From the NCBI GenBank assembly GCA_017407885.1, contig JAFQVU010000143.1:1-10459 (forward strand): a DNA stretch of 10,459 nt, given 5' to 3'. Under the pieces are notes generated by a model that was not told the DNA's origin, made no database searches, and worked only from the letters and a program-made list of their open reading frames with translations. The translations under genes and the position numbers were made by a program. Shown here piece by piece: positions 8,701-10,459 of the stretch (position 1 is its first letter; the number at the start of each line of letters is the position of its first letter). Origin of the DNA: Clostridia bacterium (GTDB lineage Bacteria > Bacillota_A > Clostridia > Oscillospirales > CAG-272).

Positions 8701-8785
8701 TTTCTGATTTAGCGTATATAGGTGACGGCACAAAAACAAACATCTGTGTGAGTGCCAATACTAACGAAATAATGGCTTTTTTCAT
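5759..8785 (-). CDS. Secreted S8 subtilisin-like protease with PA insert (lactocepin/C5a-peptidase type)
   Basis: This 1008-aa exported serine endopeptidase starts at 8785. It has a signal peptide (MKKAIISLVLALTQMFVF, cleavage near IYA), then an inhibitor-I9-like propeptide at about 27-105. The S8 catalytic domain carries Asp141 (VAVIDSGF), His210 (THGTHVAG), oxyanion Asn309 (AVGNDS) and Ser546 (GGTSMAAPQVSG), so the triad is complete. A PA domain (about 385-495) is inserted between His and Ser. An Fn3_5-like domain (about 630-760) follows. The C-terminal beta-sandwich region has FSPNGDGYADD (822-832), probably a calcium-binding loop. No sortase motif or terminal membrane segment is seen, so it is probably released. 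The start is chosen over an ATG ten codons upstream because GAAAGG (8793-8798) is seven bases before it and the likely transcription start is almost on the upstream ATG. The paralogous pseudoprotease gene follows after 55 bp without a terminator, so they are likely co-transcribed. The physiological substrate is unknown. Confidence 0.93.
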   Translation of the reverse strand: MKKAIISLVLALTQMFVFVPSPIYAKSETVSVIVELAPSNEDSANEYASKCAKYVSELFPGSEYGYIYDTLLCGFELTVSERSLPVLKSLDFIDNVYTCAEYEPMSYSQTDIENLAAEMVGYSAAKESGLTGDGVKVAVIDSGFDVTHPAFDAEVTETLDLSQHAFKIGTERIGALRYIVDWNKLRHNSKIPFKFDYADYDTDVLSEETHGTHVAGIIGAVSTDTSDMHGIAPGCQLLLMKIFSDSTAAASDAALIAAFEDAIKLEADVINLSLGHYSGSTDINSIIGLDKLIAKAQKSGTVIVCAVGNDSVVTEGSKLSKKEGIIYPLASYTDYGTLSFPATVDYPIAVTSIDNRVVYETHFRHAENGALNIAFTDTNQASGVIPEDFNAHFDGRTLEYVPISGLGEGKDYAGLDLTGKLALVERGTITFVDKVNIAAAHGALGVIVYNNVDGEYSSMELSGAEIPAVFISREDGLALIAEENRKVKFSSDFTAHERNENAGMISDFSSYGCTPSLTLKPDISAVGGGVLSSVNGGTYESSGGTSMAAPQVSGICALLIEDQNRQGANYRYGRADKIKNALMNSAVPLIQSNGVEYSPRAQGAGVVSIPAALEREIEIVYADNGKPKAELFDKLGDVITVSLNIRNLTDSPINAAISATLTSDGYTELEFEGKKDYYSTLEAKADTVSKITVGESGNLNRYADDYSPLTLSLGAGEIRTVSLTVTLDKEYHGTLDSIFTNGHFAEGFIFCETENTTASLPYMGYLGDWSAAPVIDADFYNGETEMFNSTKLMVQQENGGYIATGVNRFAEPDVYDITTASFSPNGDGYADDVYLTATNIRNVRSAVFTVTDSEGNELHQKKYDYLTKRKATDNTVVFKFNWNGGDGMYARYRYPDGQYTITAVYTLDYGTDITQTYSYPITIDTTLPTVSDISYSDGILSISAEDANGIYGIYVYEVSNAANSKWSASTSSASFDISDYEGSRLYYEIIDCAYNVRVGRIDLSDFGA

Positions 8786-8792
8786 GAATATA

Positions 8793-8798
8793 CCTTTC
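8793..8798 (-). promoter_or_regulatory. Ribosome binding site that decides the protease start
   Basis: GAAAGG on the minus strand is seven bases from the ATG at 8783-8785, which begins a classic MKKAIIS signal peptide. The alternative ATG at 8813-8815 has no ribosome site. Confidence 0.7.
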
Positions 8799-8823
8799 AT
8801 ACTATTATAATACATTATATAAT

Positions 8824-8852
8824 ATTATATCAGTAATACCCACATAAATCAA
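8824..8852 (-). promoter_or_regulatory. Sigma-A-like promoter of the subtilase unit
   Basis: On the minus strand, TTGATT (8847-8852), a 17-bp spacer (8830-8846) and a perfect TATAAT (8824-8829) form a good vegetative promoter. The predicted transcription start, near 8817, leaves a leader of about 32 nt before the ATG at 8785. A second TATAAT-like hexamer at 8804-8809 lacks a matching -35. Confidence 0.6.
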
Positions 8853-8899
8853 GTGTAAATTTATGTATAAATATTAATATTTGCAGGACTCAATTTTAT

Positions 8900-8949
8900 T
8901 TTCCGACAAAACAAAGCAGCTGTCGGCACCTAATTGGTGCAGACAGCTG
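8900..8949 (-). terminator. Terminator after the CoaX homologue
   Basis: The arms CAGCTGTC (8917-8924) and GACAGCTG (8942-8949), with the inner arms GCACC (8926-8930) and GGTGC (8936-8940), form a 13-bp stem with one G/A mismatch and a TAATT loop. On the minus strand it is followed by CTTTGTTTTGTC. It lies 25 bp past the stop of the gene at 8974-9756 and isolates that unit from the downstream subtilases. Confidence 0.85.
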
Positions 8950-8973
8950 AAATTTAAAATTAAATCGAAAATA

Positions 8974-9756
8974 TTATTTCTGCTTTTTCTTTCGCGAATT
9001 TTTATCATATATTTTGGCAAGCCCGAGAAGAATCAGCGTGTCATCGCGAATAATGTCATGTTTGCATAGCGCAGTGACCGTGTCTGCATCCTTGCCGGAT
9101 GCAACGACAGAGGTGCTTTCACCAAGCTCGGCTTCAATGCGTTCTACCATACCGTCAATCATCGCGGCATTTCCGTAAAAACATCCACTTTGCAAACTTT
9201 CTGATGTGTTTGTACCAATACATTTTTTTGGCGCGGTCTTGGCAAACTGCGGCAGTAGACTTGTCCCCTCGCTTAATGCTTGCGCGGACAAGGTAAGTCC
9301 CGGTGCGATTGCGCATCCCACAAACGCGCCGTTTTTATCGAGCGCAGAAAAAGTTGTCGCTGTGCCGAAATTGACAAGTATCAGCGGCGGCGTGTATTTT
9401 TCGAGTGCGCCGACAGCTGAAGAGACAAGATCGCCGCCGAGCTGTGACGGGTCATCTGTTAAGATATTAAGTCCGGTTTTTATACCTGCACCGAGTAAAT
9501 GGGGGCGAATACCGAGTACTGTTTCAAGCGCAGACCGTACTGTTTCGGTGAGCGTGGGCACAACTGACGAGCCTATTGCACCGTCGATTTGTTCACTGCT
9601 TATGCCGCGAAAGTCAAAAAGCCCCTTGAAAATACAGGCATATTCATCTGCAGTACGTTTTGTGTCGGTCGATATTCGGACAGTGTCGACAAGTTCACCA
9701 TCGGCAACGAGTCCGAGCGTTATTTCATCGTTGGCTATGTTATATGTAAGCAGCAT
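8974..9756 (-). CDS. coaX: Type III pantothenate kinase (CoaX) homologue with altered active-site motifs
   Basis: This 260-aa, cytosolic, ASKHA-fold protein has the usual CoaX length. CoaX phosphorylates pantothenate with ATP in the first step of CoA synthesis. Matching blocks are the N-terminal beta hairpin, GGDLVSSAVGALEKY (107-121), LILVNFGTATTFSAL (125-139), AIAPGL (149-154), GCFYGNAAMIDGMVERI (191-207) and the C-terminal LILLGLAKIYDKN (241-253). Three changes stand out. The phosphate-binding motif, DxGNT in active CoaX, reads NIAND (N6). The VDFGTATTFD block has N129 and S137 instead of Asp. The GADR motif reads GGDL, keeping D109 but losing the Arg. N6 and N129 occupy positions conserved as Asp and important for catalysis in characterised enzymes. 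The gene begins four bases after the ECF S component stop with only a weak GAGAT-like ribosome site, suggesting translational coupling. It could be a divergent kinase, a catalytically dead paralogue or a regulator. Confidence 0.85.
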   Translation of the reverse strand: MLLTYNIANDEITLGLVADGELVDTVRISTDTKRTADEYACIFKGLFDFRGISSEQIDGAIGSSVVPTLTETVRSALETVLGIRPHLLGAGIKTGLNILTDDPSQLGGDLVSSAVGALEKYTPPLILVNFGTATTFSALDKNGAFVGCAIAPGLTLSAQALSEGTSLLPQFAKTAPKKCIGTNTSESLQSGCFYGNAAMIDGMVERIEAELGESTSVVASGKDADTVTALCKHDIIRDDTLILLGLAKIYDKNSRKKKQK

Positions 9757-9760
9757 TGTG

Positions 9761-10369
9761 TTATCTCATGCGCTTGTTGTAGTATTCAACAACGCGCGTA
9801 ACTACCGAGCCGAGAGCGAGATTAACAACAAATTCGACAATAAAGTTGATGCCTATCCATGACAGGAAAAGAACGCCCATAGGTGACTGACCTTCTCCTG
9901 CAAAGCCGGACAGAAATCCGTAGAAAACGGTTATAATGCCGAGTGCAAAAAGTCCGGTGTTGGTGATAGGAGCGACTGCGCTCGCGGTGATTGCTGCGGA
10001 GATGGGCGATTTTTTGGCGATGAGCTTATATACAACACCAGCAACAGCACCCGCGGCTGTACCTTTGAAGAGACAGAGAACGGTTGTGCCTATCGCGCTG
10101 TAGCTCATCATCATATTGATGAATCCGCCGTCATAACCCATAAGTCCCGTGATGTAAACAACTGCGCTGAAAATAAATCCGAGAAATGCGCCGCATTTAG
10201 GGCCGTATATCGCCGCGCCAACGATTATGGGTGTAAGTGCGAGGGTAATAGAAAAAGGTCCGAATTTTATAAATGTACAGATAAGCTGAAGGACTATGAC
10301 TATAGCCGTTACAATTGCGTACATCGACATTTTTCGGATCTTTTCGTGAGAGTCTTTACGAGTATTCAT
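9761..10369 (-). CDS. ECF transporter S component, probably for pantothenate
   Basis: This 202-aa integral membrane protein resembles substrate-binding S components of energy-coupling factor vitamin transporters. These work with a separately encoded EcfT-EcfA-EcfA' module. It has about six hydrophobic segments (roughly residues 16-36, 40-55, 60-77, 97-116, 122-150 and 168-191) and the PITNTGLFALG signature (134-144) of this family. Small-residue spacing such as AAITASAVA (125-133) suits helix packing. The start is MNTRKDSHEKIRK at 10369, fixed by AGGAGG (10375-10380) five bases upstream; an ATG 21 codons earlier has no ribosome site and runs through a hairpin. Substrate assignment to pantothenate rests on the immediately downstream CoaX homologue, so it is inference; another vitamin is possible. 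Confidence 0.88.
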   Translation of the reverse strand: MNTRKDSHEKIRKMSMYAIVTAIVIVLQLICTFIKFGPFSITLALTPIIVGAAIYGPKCGAFLGFIFSAVVYITGLMGYDGGFINMMMSYSAIGTTVLCLFKGTAAGAVAGVVYKLIAKKSPISAAITASAVAPITNTGLFALGIITVFYGFLSGFAGEGQSPMGVLFLSWIGINFIVEFVVNLALGSVVTRVVEYYNKRMR

Positions 10370-10374
10370 GATTT

Positions 10375-10380
10375 CCTCCT
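10375..10380 (-). promoter_or_regulatory. Ribosome binding site that decides the ECF S component start
   Basis: A perfect AGGAGG on the minus strand lies five bases before the ATG at 10367-10369, supporting the 202-aa product over a 223-aa one. Confidence 0.85.
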
Positions 10381-10447
10381 GCTGCCGCTCCCGCTTGGCG
10401 AGATGCAGCGCATATATATTTCCGAAGAGCAAAAAAGCTTGTTCGGA
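10381..10447 (-). promoter_or_regulatory. Structured 5' leader of the ECF/CoaX unit, two hairpins
   Basis: Reading the minus strand, TCCGAA and TTCGGA (10442-10447 with 10421-10426), with inner AGC/GCT around six T, form one hairpin. GCTGC and GCAGC (10405-10409 with 10381-10385), with inner CTC/GAG and GC/GC pairs, form a second one directly against the ribosome site. This could be a translational control leader, but the window ends here and no known riboswitch class is recognised. Confidence 0.3.
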
Positions 10448-10459
10448 TGCTTACATTAT

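Noticed and set aside
1..10459. CRISPR arrays, insertion sequences, toxin-antitoxin or phage-defence genes
   Set aside because: No regularly spaced repeats, transposase motifs or defence-type domains were seen on either strand.

Overview
The window looks like chromosomal DNA of a Bacillota (Firmicutes) bacterium, probably a spore-forming Clostridia member of the Oscillospirales type. The evidence is AGGAGG-type ribosome binding sites, a YtvI-like AI-2E-family protein, a PrsA-like parvulin, an ECF-transporter S component next to a type III pantothenate kinase homologue, secreted lactocepin-like subtilases, and a tRNA-His gene with encoded CCA. This is inferred from gene content; no species can be named.

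Layout. Positions 1-56 are the 3' end of tRNA-His(GUG), followed by its terminator. A second strong hairpin serves the converging gene at 147-1631 (minus), a membrane-anchored SurA/PrsA-type peptidyl-prolyl isomerase. A divergent AT-rich intergenic region (1632-1798) precedes the only plus-strand protein gene, a YtvI-like membrane protein. Its obvious N-terminus has ACG where ATG is expected (1799-2884). It converges with, and overlaps by 25 bp, a two-gene minus-strand unit of secreted subtilases. The promoter-proximal gene (5759-8785) is an intact protease with signal peptide, propeptide, S8 domain with PA insert, and C-terminal beta-sandwich domains. The distal gene (2860-5703) is its paralogue, with no propeptide, Thr at the catalytic Ser position and Glu at the oxyanion-hole Asn position. 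A terminator (about 8900-8949) separates this unit from a second minus-strand unit at the right end: an ECF S component, probably for pantothenate (9761-10369), and a CoaX homologue (8974-9756) with two conserved Asp residues changed to Asn.

How the parts may work together. The right-hand pair fits pantothenate uptake followed by phosphorylation toward CoA, but the CoaX motif changes make catalysis doubtful. The middle pair is an active secreted protease transcribed with a probable pseudoprotease, which could act as a decoy, inhibitor, folding partner or substrate-binding subunit. The parvulin could help fold such exported proteins. These links are inference. The most noteworthy items are the active/dead subtilase pair, the doubly substituted CoaX homologue, the ACG start of the YtvI-like gene, and a perfect 13-bp hairpin inside that gene that could terminate antisense transcription from the subtilase unit.
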